A stretch of 64,000 nucleotides of DNA. Origin: Agrococcus jenensis (GTDB lineage: Bacteria > Actinomycetota > Actinomycetes > Actinomycetales > Microbacteriaceae). The stretch lies in NCBI RefSeq assembly GCF_003752465.1, contig NZ_RKHJ01000001.1, positions 2,046,001 to 2,110,000 of the forward strand, written 5' to 3'. Positions within the stretch are counted from its first letter, which is position 1. Every line of letters starts with the position of its first letter. This document shows positions 35,248 to 43,479 of this stretch, one piece after another. A program made the position numbers and the translations under genes. The notes beneath the pieces were generated by a model. The model did not search any database, was not told the origin of the DNA, and saw only the letters and a program-made list of their open reading frames with translations.

Positions 35248-35277
35248 AGTGGCGGTAAGTGGAGTAGAGTGGAGGAT
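35248..35277 (+). promoter_or_regulatory. MraZ-box-like triple direct repeat and dcw promoter
   Basis: Three consecutive 10-bp units, each starting AGTGG (35248, 35258, 35268): AGTGGCGGTA, AGTGGAGTAG, AGTGGAGGAT. MraZ binds tandem G-rich direct repeats upstream of its own gene in E. coli and Mycoplasma. A -10 hexamer TAGAGT (35265-35270) lies inside the repeats, so bound MraZ would block transcription. Confidence 0.65.
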
Positions 35278-35324
35278 GTCGGCAGACGTCGGCGCATCTC
35301 GCAGGCCGGACGAGAGGGGGCGGT

Positions 35325-35756
35325 GTGTTCCTCGGCACCCACACGCCCAAGCTCGACGACAAGGGCCGCGTCATCCTCCCCGCCCGCTTCCGCCAGGAGC
35401 TCGAGGGCGGCCTCGTGCTCACGCGCGGCCAGGAGCGCTGCATCTACGTCTTCTCGATCCGCGAGTTCGAGCACGTGCACGAGCAGATCCGGCAGGCGCC
35501 GCTCACCTCGTCCGGTGCCCGCGACTTCCTCCGCCTCTTCCTGTCGGGCGCGTCGAGCGAGCAGCCCGACAGCCAGCACCGCATCACCATCCCCGCGAAC
35601 CTGCGCGACTACGCGGGCCTCGGCCGCGACCTCACGGTCATCGGCGCGGGCACCCGCGCCGAGATCTGGGACACCGCCGCCTGGAACGAGTACTACGCGG
35701 CCAAGGAGGCCGACTTCGCCTCGACGACCGAGGAGGTGATCCCCGGCATCTTCTGA
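35325..35756 (+). CDS. mraZ: Transcriptional regulator MraZ
   Basis: A 143-residue protein with two SpoVT/AbrB-like repeats ([23 protein letters not shown] at 1-23; [17 protein letters not shown] near 85-101). It represses the dcw cluster and itself in other bacteria. GTG 35325 follows GAGAGGGGG. It is the first gene of the cluster, with three 10-bp repeats in its promoter. Confidence 0.95.
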   Translation: MFLGTHTPKLDDKGRVILPARFRQELEGGLVLTRGQERCIYVFSIREFEHVHEQIRQAPLTSSGARDFLRLFLSGASSEQPDSQHRITIPANLRDYAGLGRDLTVIGAGTRAEIWDTAAWNEYYAAKEADFASTTEEVIPGIF

Positions 35757-35854
35757 CCCGGCTCGTGACTCCCAGCTGTCCGCCGCGCCGCACCTTCCCC
35801 GGTGGCGCGTCGAACGGATGGGGATCAGGGGCCGGGACGGGAGCAGGGCACGAC

Positions 35855-36841
35855 ATGGACGCAGCCGATCTCCACACCCCGGTCATGCTCGAGCGCACGC
35901 TCGAGCTGCTCGCCCCCGCGATCGAGGTCGCCGCCGCAGCCGGCCGCACCCCGGTCGTCGTCGACGGCACGCTCGGCATGGGCGGCCACACCGAGGCGAT
36001 GCTCGCCGCGCACCCGACGCTCGTGGTCGCCGGCATCGACCGCGACCCCGACGCGATCCGGCTGGCCGGCGACCGCCTCGCGCGCTTCGGCGACCGCTTC
36101 CGCCCGGTGCAGGCGACCTACGACCGCATCGACCTCGCGACGCGCGCCGCGGGCGTCCGCGCCGCCGACGGCATCCTGCTCGACCTCGGCGTCTCGAGCC
36201 TGCAGCTCGACGCCGCCGACCGCGGCTTCGCCTACGCGAAGGACGCGCCGCTCGACATGCGCATGGACCAGGACGGCGACGTCACGGCCGCCACGATCCT
36301 CGCCGAGCGCGGTGCACGCGACCTCGCTCGCCTCTTCCGCGAGTACGGCGACGAAAAGCTCGCCGACCGCTACGCCAGGGCGATCGTCGCGGCGCGCGAC
36401 ACCGCGCCGATCGAGACCTCGAAGCAGCTCGTCGACATCCTGCAGGCGGCGACGCCGCGCGCGCTGTCGAACCAGGGCCACCCCGCGAAGCGCGTGTTCC
36501 AGGCGCTGCGCATCGAGGTCAACCAGGAGCTGGCGATCCTCGAGCGCACGATGCCCGCCGCGATCGGCGCGCTCGGGCAGGGCGGCCGGCTCGTCGTGCT
36601 GGCGTACCAGTCGCTCGAGGACCGCATCGTCAAGCGTGCCCTGCAGGCCGCGGCATCCTCCACCGCACCGCTCGACCTGCCGGCCGAGCTGCCAGAGCAC
36701 GCGCCGCAGCTGCGGCTGCTCGTCAAGGGCGCAGAGCTCGCCGACGAGGCCGAGCGCGCCGTCAACCCCCGATCCGCGCCCGTCCGGCTCCGAGCCGCCG
36801 AGCGCATCCGACCCGCATCGACCACCGAGGAGCTGTCATGA
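35855..36841 (+). CDS. rsmH: 16S rRNA (cytosine(1402)-N(4))-methyltransferase
   Basis: A 328-residue MraW/RsmH enzyme. It starts near HTPVMLERTLELL; the SAM motif is VDGTLGMGGHTEAML (about 37-50), then GIDRDPDA, DLGVSSLQLD, RGFAY and the C-terminal AYQSLEDRIVK and RSAPVRLRAAER. It methylates C1402 in 16S rRNA, and the adjacent cell-wall genes are the usual neighbours. The stop codon overlaps the ftsL start (ATGA). Confidence 0.95.
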   Translation: MDAADLHTPVMLERTLELLAPAIEVAAAAGRTPVVVDGTLGMGGHTEAMLAAHPTLVVAGIDRDPDAIRLAGDRLARFGDRFRPVQATYDRIDLATRAAGVRAADGILLDLGVSSLQLDAADRGFAYAKDAPLDMRMDQDGDVTAATILAERGARDLARLFREYGDEKLADRYARAIVAARDTAPIETSKQLVDILQAATPRALSNQGHPAKRVFQALRIEVNQELAILERTMPAAIGALGQGGRLVVLAYQSLEDRIVKRALQAAASSTAPLDLPAELPEHAPQLRLLVKGAELADEAERAVNPRSAPVRLRAAERIRPASTTEELS

Positions 36842-37476
36842 GCACCGCCGCCGTGCAGAGCCACGCCGCCATCGACCTGCGCGCCCTGCCGACCGCCGAG
36901 CGGCCGGAGCGCGAGCGCCACCTGCGGGCGCTGCCCGCGATCGCGCCGCGCCGCGCGCCGCGCCTCGTGCACGGCATCGTCGGGCTCGTCGGCCTCGCGG
37001 GCATCATCGTCGCGCAGCTCGGCCTCTCGGTCGCGATCAGCGAGGGCGCGTACCGGCTGAGCGGCCTGCAGGGCGAGTCGACCGCGCTCGCCCGCACCGA
37101 GCAGACGCTCGCCGAGGAGATCGCGGTGCTGTCGTCGCCGCAGCACGTCGCGGTCGCCGCCGACGAGCTCGGCATGCTCGCCGGCCAGCCCTCGCAGTTC
37201 CTCACGCTCGGCGGTGCCGTGACCGCCGGCGGACCGGACGCGCTCCACATGCAGGTGCCCGCGATCGACCAGTTCGGCATGCACGTGCCCAACGCGCTGC
37301 TCGCGGAGGCGCCGCAGGCCGCGGCGACCGTGCAGCAGGTGCAGGCCGCGGCGGTGCGCCCGCACCCGGGCATGCTCCTCCCCGCCGGCCTGAGCGCCGC
37401 CGCGGCGCCGACCGCGGCCGAGGCGGCCGACCAGCCCGCACCCGGCACGCTCCTCCCGACCACCACGGGGGAGTGA
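36838..37476 (+). CDS. ftsL: Cell division protein FtsL-like, extended
   Basis: A 212-residue bitopic protein: cytoplasmic N terminus, one transmembrane helix at about 44-67, and a short coiled coil at about 70-100 (LQGESTALARTEQTLAEEIAVL), as in FtsL. Position between rsmH and ftsI supports the call. The extracellular part after residue 125 is an extra Pro/Ala-rich tail of about 90 residues with the repeated PGMLLP/PGTLLP. FtsL joins FtsQ and FtsB in the divisome. Confidence 0.85.
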   Translation: MSTAAVQSHAAIDLRALPTAERPERERHLRALPAIAPRRAPRLVHGIVGLVGLAGIIVAQLGLSVAISEGAYRLSGLQGESTALARTEQTLAEEIAVLSSPQHVAVAADELGMLAGQPSQFLTLGGAVTAGGPDALHMQVPAIDQFGMHVPNALLAEAPQAAATVQQVQAAAVRPHPGMLLPAGLSAAAAPTAAEAADQPAPGTLLPTTTGE

Positions 37477-37569
37477 GGGCGTGGCGGCCCGCCTGGAGGC
37501 CGCCGGGCCGCTAGCGTGCGGTGACTCGACCGAGGCTCGCCGTTGCGAGCGATTGAAGCGGAGGTGCCC

Positions 37570-39360
37570 TTGGCCGTGAAGCGGAAGCGCAGCCGGAACC
37601 GGGTGCGGACGATGCTCGTCGCCGCGCTGACGTTCGCGCTGCTCGCGACGTTCGTCGTGCGGCTCGCCGACATCCAGCTCGTGCGCGCCGAGGCGCTCAA
37701 CGCCGAGGCGGATGGGCGACGGGGCGTCTCGCAGACGATCTTCGGCACCCGCGGCCCGATCGTCGACGCCGCGGGCACCGTGCTCGCCGAGAGCGTCGAC
37801 CGCTGGGACCTGACGATCTCGCCGCAGTACACGCGCGACCTCGTCCCCGAGGTGGACGGCGTCGACGCGACCGTGACCGGCGGCGAGGCGCTCGAGCGCA
37901 TCGCCGCGATCACCGGCGACGACCCGCTCGACCTGCAGGCGATGATCCTCGCCGAGCTCGAGCGCAACCCGGAGTCCGACTACCTGCTGCTCGCGAGCGG
38001 GCTCACCGCGACGCAGTACGAGGCCGTGCGCGACCTGAACCTGCCGTACGTGTACCTGCGGCTCAACCCGCAGCGGGTCTACCCCGCGGGCTCCGTCGGC
38101 GGCAACCTCGTCGGCTTCATGGGTCAGAGCGAGCCGCTCGCCGGCATCGAGCGCAGCGAGGACGCGTGCCTCGACGCCCAGGACGGCACGCGCACCTTCG
38201 ACCGCGGCGCCGACGGCACCCCCATCCCGGGCTCGATGCTCACCGACCCGGCCGTCGACGGCGGCACGGTGCAGCTCACGATCGACGCCGACGTGCAGTA
38301 CCAGGCGCAGCAGCTCACCGAGCAGTACACGGCGCAGCTGCGGGCGCGCAGCGGCACGACGATCATCATGCGCACCGACGGCACCATCGCCGCCGTCGCC
38401 GAGTCCGCGACCGTCGACCCGAACGCTCCCACCGCGTCCGACCAGCGCGACCGCGGCTCGCGCGCGTTCACCGCCGCCTACGAGCCGGGCTCGATCTTCA
38501 AGACCTTCTCGTTCGCCGCGATGGTCGACCTCGGCCTCGTCGAGCCGAGCGACCAGCTGAGCGTGCCGTGGACCTACACCGAGCCGGGCGTGCGCGTGCG
38601 CGACGCCCACTCGCACGAGGTCAAGCAGTGGACGGCCGCAGGCATCCTCGTCAACTCGTCGAACTCTGGCATGGTGCGCCTCGCCGAGGACATGGACCGC
38701 GCCGACTACTTCGACTACCTCGACCGCTTCGGCTTCGGCGAGCAGTCCGCCGTCGGCTTCGCGGGCGAGCAGGCGGTGCCGCTGCGCGACGCGTCGGCGC
38801 TCGACCCTCAGACACGGCTCAACGTGCTGTTCGGGCAGGGCATCGCCGCCACGCCCATCCAGCTCGCCTCCGCGTACCAGGCGCTCGCGAACGGCGGCGA
38901 GCACCTCCCCGCGCGCCTGATCGCGAGCTGCACGGCCGCCGACGGCACTGTGACGACGCCCGAGACGGGCGAGGGGGAGCGCGTCGTGAGCGCCTCGTCC
39001 GCGCGCCAGACGCTCGAGGTGCTCGAGCACGTCGTCACGGACTACGGTTACGAGACGTTCCCGATCGAGGGCTACCGGATCGCCGCGAAGACGGGGACCG
39101 CGCAGATGGCCTATGAGGACGGCTCGGGCTACGACCCGTCGCGGATGATGATCTCCGTCGCCGGAGTGTTCCCGGTCGACGACCCGCAGTTCGTGGTGCT
39201 GACGCTGTTCGACAGCCCCCAGACGATCCGCACCAGCGGCGGGGCGATCCCCGCCTTCCACGATATGGTGAACCTTCTGATCCGCCACTACGACATCCCC
39301 CCGAGCACCACCCCGGCATCCGATGTGCCGCTCGAGTGGCCGGCGGAGGAGCAGCCTTGA
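37570..39360 (+). CDS. ftsI: Septal peptidoglycan transpeptidase FtsI (PBP3 type)
   Basis: A 596-residue class B penicillin-binding protein. A short basic cytoplasmic end and one transmembrane helix (about 14-32) precede the dimerisation domain (GTRGPIVDAAGTVLA). The transpeptidase motifs are SIFK (308-311, active Ser308), SSN (363-365) and KTG (507-509). It cross-links septal peptidoglycan. The TTG at 37570 is chosen because GGAGG ends 5 bp before it; a longer TTG at 37543 and GTG 37576 are possible. TAGCGT (37512-37517) may be an internal promoter. No PASTA domain is present. Confidence 0.93.
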   Translation: MAVKRKRSRNRVRTMLVAALTFALLATFVVRLADIQLVRAEALNAEADGRRGVSQTIFGTRGPIVDAAGTVLAESVDRWDLTISPQYTRDLVPEVDGVDATVTGGEALERIAAITGDDPLDLQAMILAELERNPESDYLLLASGLTATQYEAVRDLNLPYVYLRLNPQRVYPAGSVGGNLVGFMGQSEPLAGIERSEDACLDAQDGTRTFDRGADGTPIPGSMLTDPAVDGGTVQLTIDADVQYQAQQLTEQYTAQLRARSGTTIIMRTDGTIAAVAESATVDPNAPTASDQRDRGSRAFTAAYEPGSIFKTFSFAAMVDLGLVEPSDQLSVPWTYTEPGVRVRDAHSHEVKQWTAAGILVNSSNSGMVRLAEDMDRADYFDYLDRFGFGEQSAVGFAGEQAVPLRDASALDPQTRLNVLFGQGIAATPIQLASAYQALANGGEHLPARLIASCTAADGTVTTPETGEGERVVSASSARQTLEVLEHVVTDYGYETFPIEGYRIAAKTGTAQMAYEDGSGYDPSRMMISVAGVFPVDDPQFVVLTLFDSPQTIRTSGGAIPAFHDMVNLLIRHYDIPPSTTPASDVPLEWPAEEQP

Positions 39361-39400
39361 CCGGCGAGACGGCGGCGGGCGTGACAGCACTGAGGAGAGG

Positions 39401-40942
39401 ATGTCCGTGGCGGGCGTGACCCCGAGGATCCTGCGTCCGGAGCATCCCGCTCCGCGGCCCATCGCCGGGCTCGTCGACGAGTTCGACCTGCAGGTCGACG
39501 CCGACCTCGACGGGGTCGAGGTCACCGGCATCACGATCGACTCCTCCGACGTGCAGCCGGGCGACATCTTCGCGGCGCTGCCGGGTGCGCACCGGCACGG
39601 CGCCGAGTTCGCGGCCGCGGCGCTCGAGCGCGGCGCCGTGGCCGTCGTGACCGACCCGGCCGGCGCCGCGATGCTCGACACCGACGTGCCCGTCATCGTC
39701 GTCGACGAGCCGCGCGCTGCCCTGGGCGAGATCGCCGCGTGGGTGTACCGCACCGACGAGCAGCCGCCGAAGCTCTTCGGCATCACCGGCACGAACGGCA
39801 AGACCTCCACGGCGTTCATGCTCGAGGGGCTGCTCGCCGACCTCGGCTTCGTCACCGGGCTCTCGACCACCGCGGAGCGGCACGTCGGCGACCTCGTCGT
39901 CACGTCGAAGCTCACGACGCCCGAGGCGAGCGAGCTGCACGCGCTGCTCGCCCGCATGCGCGAGGCGGGCGTGCGCGCCGCCGTGCTCGAGGTGAGCGCG
40001 CAGGCGCTCGAGCGCCACCGGATCGACGGCGTCGTCTTCGACGTCGTCGCCTTCACGAACCTGAGCCACGACCACCTCGACGACTACGGCTCGATGGACG
40101 CCTACTTCGACGTCAAGCTCGAGCTCTTCACGCCCGACCGCGCCGAGCGCGGCGTCGTGTGCGTCGACACCGACTGGGGCGTCAAGGTCGCCGAGCGCAG
40201 CCGCATCCCCGTGACGACCGTGACGAGCGACCCGGACCGCAGCGCCGACTGGCACGTCGACATCTGGGAGGAGACGGCCGTCTCCACCTCCTTCACCCTC
40301 ACCGGCATCGACGGCGGCGCGATCGAGGTGCAGATCCCGTTCATCGGCCGCCACATGGCCGTCGACGCGGCGATCGCGATCCTCATGCTCGTCGAGGACG
40401 GCTTCGAGATCGAGGGCGTCGCCGAGGTCATCGACCGCGGCATGCGCGCGACCCTGCCCGGCCGCATCGAGCGCGTCTCCGGCGACGGGGGCCCGTCGGT
40501 CTTCGTCGACTACGGCCACAGCCCCGACGCCTTCGCGCAGACGCTGCAGGCGCTGCGCCGCGTCACCGAGGGCCGGCTCGTCATGCTCTTCGGCGCCGAC
40601 GGCGACCGCGACACGACGAAGCGGGCCGAGATGGGGCGCATCGCCGCCGAGCTCGCGGACGCCGTCGTCGTCACCGACTTCAACCCGCGCACCGAGGACG
40701 CCGCGAGCATCCGCGCCCAGGTGCTCGAGGGCGCGCGCGCCGCGGCCGGCGACAAGCCGGTCATCGAGTCGTCGCCCGAGGAGGACGCCATCCGCGCCGC
40801 GCTCGCGCTCGTCGGTCCCGGCGACACCGTGCTGTGGGCCGGCCCCGGCGACGCGGACTACCGCGACGTCGCCGGCCGCCGCGAGCCGTTCGTCGCGCGC
40901 GACGAGGCGCGGCTCGCGCTGCACGAGGCGGGCTGGAACTGA
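39401..40942 (+). CDS. murE: UDP-MurNAc-tripeptide synthetase
   Basis: A 513-residue Mur ligase that adds the third amino acid to the peptidoglycan stem. The ATP loop is GITGTNGKTSTA, then LTTPEA, NLSHDHLDDYGSM and DYGHSPDAF. The specificity loop reads D-F-N-P-R (426-430), not D-N-P-R as in diaminopimelate enzymes, suggesting another third residue. The ATG at 39401 directly follows GAGGAGAGG, so the in-frame GTG at 39407 is a good alternative. The stop starts the mini-ORF ladder described next. Confidence 0.93.
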   Translation: MSVAGVTPRILRPEHPAPRPIAGLVDEFDLQVDADLDGVEVTGITIDSSDVQPGDIFAALPGAHRHGAEFAAAALERGAVAVVTDPAGAAMLDTDVPVIVVDEPRAALGEIAAWVYRTDEQPPKLFGITGTNGKTSTAFMLEGLLADLGFVTGLSTTAERHVGDLVVTSKLTTPEASELHALLARMREAGVRAAVLEVSAQALERHRIDGVVFDVVAFTNLSHDHLDDYGSMDAYFDVKLELFTPDRAERGVVCVDTDWGVKVAERSRIPVTTVTSDPDRSADWHVDIWEETAVSTSFTLTGIDGGAIEVQIPFIGRHMAVDAAIAILMLVEDGFEIEGVAEVIDRGMRATLPGRIERVSGDGGPSVFVDYGHSPDAFAQTLQALRRVTEGRLVMLFGADGDRDTTKRAEMGRIAAELADAVVVTDFNPRTEDAASIRAQVLEGARAAAGDKPVIESSPEEDAIRAALALVGPGDTVLWAGPGDADYRDVAGRREPFVARDEARLALHEAGWN

Positions 40943-40976
40943 TGGGTAGCGAGCACTGATGGGTAGGAAGCGCTGA
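40942..40976 (+). repeat. 17-bp tandem duplication forming two mini-ORFs between murE and murF
   Basis: Two 17-bp units (CTGATGGGTAGCGAGCA and CTGATGGGTAGGAAGCG) precede CTGATG of murF. Each unit contains TGATG, so the murE stop overlaps the ATG of a first mini-ORF (MGSEH, 40942-40959), its stop overlaps the ATG of a second (MGRKR, 40959-40976), and that stop overlaps the murF ATG. AGGA in the second unit is the likely ribosome site of murF. Confidence 0.7.
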
Positions 40977-42379
40977 TGCTCACGATGCGCGCGAGCGAGA
41001 TCGCGGCGGCCGTCGGCGGCACGCTGCACGGCGACGACGTCGTGGTGACCGGCTCGGTCGAGACCGACTCCCGGCTCGTCGCCGACGGCGCGGTGTTCTT
41101 CGCGATGCCGGGCGAGGTGACCGACGGGCACCGCTTCATCGACGCGGCGATCGCCGCGGGCGCGGCGCTCGTGGTCGCCGAGCGACCGCTCGAGCAGGAC
41201 GTGCCGCACGTGGTCGTGCCCGACGGCGTCGTGGCGCTCGGCGCGCTCGCCGCCGAGGTCATCCGACGCGTGCGCGCGGCCGGGGAGCTCACGGTGATCG
41301 GCATCACCGGCTCCAACGGCAAGACCACGACGAAGAACATGCTGCAGGCGATCCTCGAGCAGCACGGGCCGACGGTGAGCCCCGTCAAGTCGTTCAACAA
41401 CGAGGTCGGCGCGCCCATGACGATGCTCCGCATCGACGAGGCGACCCGCTACCTCGTGCTCGAGATGGGCGCGAGCGTCGAGGGCGACATCGCGCGCCTG
41501 ACCGCGATGGCGCATCCCGACCTGGGCGTCGTGCTCAAGGTCGGGCTCGCGCACGCCGGCGAGTTCGGCGGCGTCGAGGCGACGACGCGCGCGAAGACCG
41601 AGATGGTGCGCGACCTCGGGCCAGAGCACGTGGCCGTGCTCAACCGCGACGACGAGCGCGTCGCGGGCATGGCCGCATCGACGCGCGCGCGCATCGCGTG
41701 GTTCGGGACCGACGCGGGCAGCGACGACCAGCCGACCGCGCTCTGGGCGAGCGGCATCGACTCGACCCTCGAGGGCACGATCGCGACCATCCACCGCGGC
41801 GACGAGACCTGGCCGCTGCGCATGCGCATCCTCGGCGAGCACCACGTGATGAACGCGCTCGCCGCGCTCACGGTCGCCGACGCGCTCGGGCTCGACCTCG
41901 GGCAGGCCGTCGAGGCGCTCGGCACGCTCGAGCGCGCGGAGCGCGGGCGCATGGAGCTGCTCGAGCCGGGCGGCGGCATCACGGTGATCAACGACGCCTA
42001 CAACGCGAGCCCCGACTCGACCGCGGCGGCGCTGCGCTCGCTCGCGCACATGACGCGCCAGGCAGGGCGCCGCTCGATCGCGGTGCTGGGCGAGATGGCG
42101 GAGCTCGGACCGCACGCCGTCGAGGAGCACGACCGGCTCGGCCGGCTCGCCGTGCGCGTGCGCATCGACCGCCTCGTCGTGGTCGGCGCGGGCGCGAAGG
42201 CCATCCACGATGCGGCGGAGCTCGAGTCGTCGTACGGCCAGGAGACCACCTGGGTCGAGACCGCCGACGAGGCCGAGGCGCTGCTGCGCAGCGAGCTCGT
42301 CGAGGGCGACGTCGTGCTGTTCAAGTCGTCGAACGTGTCGGGCCTGCAGCCCCTCGCCGACCGGATCGGCGGCCGCTGA
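40976..42379 (+). CDS. murF: UDP-MurNAc-pentapeptide synthetase (D-Ala-D-Ala adding)
   Basis: A 467-residue Mur ligase that attaches D-Ala-D-Ala. The N-terminal substrate domain starts MRASEIAAAVGG; the ATP loop is GITGSNGKTTTKN; KSFNNEVGAPMT, MGASVEGDI and VINDAYNASPDST are specific for MurF. The protein is cytoplasmic. The stop codon overlaps the mraY start by TGATG. Confidence 0.95.
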   Translation: MLTMRASEIAAAVGGTLHGDDVVVTGSVETDSRLVADGAVFFAMPGEVTDGHRFIDAAIAAGAALVVAERPLEQDVPHVVVPDGVVALGALAAEVIRRVRAAGELTVIGITGSNGKTTTKNMLQAILEQHGPTVSPVKSFNNEVGAPMTMLRIDEATRYLVLEMGASVEGDIARLTAMAHPDLGVVLKVGLAHAGEFGGVEATTRAKTEMVRDLGPEHVAVLNRDDERVAGMAASTRARIAWFGTDAGSDDQPTALWASGIDSTLEGTIATIHRGDETWPLRMRILGEHHVMNALAALTVADALGLDLGQAVEALGTLERAERGRMELLEPGGGITVINDAYNASPDSTAAALRSLAHMTRQAGRRSIAVLGEMAELGPHAVEEHDRLGRLAVRVRIDRLVVVGAGAKAIHDAAELESSYGQETTWVETADEAEALLRSELVEGDVVLFKSSNVSGLQPLADRIGGR

Positions 42380-43479
42380 TGCTCGTGCTGCTCGCCTCCG
42401 CGGGGATCGCGCTGCTCGTGTCGCTGCTCGCGACGCCGCTGTTCATCCGCGGCTTCGCCCGCATCGGCTGGGGCCAGTTCATCCGCGACGACGGCCCGCA
42501 GTCGCACCACGTCAAGCGCGGCACGCCCACGATGGGCGGCCTCATCTTCATCGTGGCGACGCTCGTCGGCTACTTCGGCGGCAAGCTGCTGGGGCAGGAC
42601 CCGCCCACGCTGCCGGCGCTGCTCGTGCTGCTGCTCATCGTGGGGATGGGCGCCGTCGGCTTCGTCGACGACTACCTGAAGATCTCGAACCAGCGATCCC
42701 TCGGCCTCGGCGGCTGGGCGAAGGTCGCCGGTCAGCTCATCGTCTCGGTCGTGTTCTCGGTGCTCGTGCTCACGATCCCGGCGGGATCGACGGGCATGCC
42801 GCTCGCCGACCCGGTGATCTCGGGCGTGCGCGACATCCCGTGGCTCGACCTCGCGCCGCTCGGCGCGCTCGGCATCATCCTGTTCGTGCTCTGGATCACC
42901 GTCATCAACGTCTCCGCGGCGAACGCGGTGAACGTCACCGACGGCCTCGACGGGCTCGCGACCGGCTCGATGATCCTGTCGATGGTCGGCTACGTGTTCA
43001 TCGCGTTCTGGCAGTTCAACCAGTCGTGCCTCAGCCAGCTCCCGCCCGGCGACGCCGCCCGCTGCTACGACGTCGCGCAGCCGCTCGACATCGCCACGCT
43101 CGCCGCGACGGTCATGGGCGCGCTCATCGGGTTCCTCTGGTGGAACACGAGCCCCGCGCAGATCTTCATGGGCGACGTCGGCTCGCTCGCGCTCGGCGGC
43201 GCGCTCGCCGGCTTCGCGGTGATGACCGACACGCAGCTGCTGCTCATCGTGATCGCGGGCCTGCCCATCATCGTGACCGGCTCGGTGATCGTGCAGCGCG
43301 CCTACTTCAAGGCGACCGGCGGCAAGCGCGTGTTCCTCATGACGCCCCTGCACCACCACTTCGAGCTCAAGGGCTGGGCCGAGGTCACCATCGTGGTGCG
43401 CTTCTGGATCATCACCGGGCTCTTCGTCGCCGCGGCCGTCGGCGCGTTCTACTTCGAGTGGACGGTGCACCCGCGATGA
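42379..43479 (+). CDS. mraY: Phospho-MurNAc-pentapeptide translocase
   Basis: A 366-residue integral membrane enzyme with about ten helices that makes lipid I from UDP-MurNAc-pentapeptide and undecaprenyl phosphate. GTPTMGGL, FVDDYLK with the catalytic aspartates, NAVNVTDGLDGLA, MGDVGSLALGG and LHHHFELKGW are all present. An external loop (about 216-240) has two Cys residues, as in other actinobacteria. It is coupled to murF (TGATG) and murD (ATGA). Confidence 0.96.
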   Translation: MLVLLASAGIALLVSLLATPLFIRGFARIGWGQFIRDDGPQSHHVKRGTPTMGGLIFIVATLVGYFGGKLLGQDPPTLPALLVLLLIVGMGAVGFVDDYLKISNQRSLGLGGWAKVAGQLIVSVVFSVLVLTIPAGSTGMPLADPVISGVRDIPWLDLAPLGALGIILFVLWITVINVSAANAVNVTDGLDGLATGSMILSMVGYVFIAFWQFNQSCLSQLPPGDAARCYDVAQPLDIATLAATVMGALIGFLWWNTSPAQIFMGDVGSLALGGALAGFAVMTDTQLLLIVIAGLPIIVTGSVIVQRAYFKATGGKRVFLMTPLHHHFELKGWAEVTIVVRFWIITGLFVAAAVGAFYFEWTVHPR

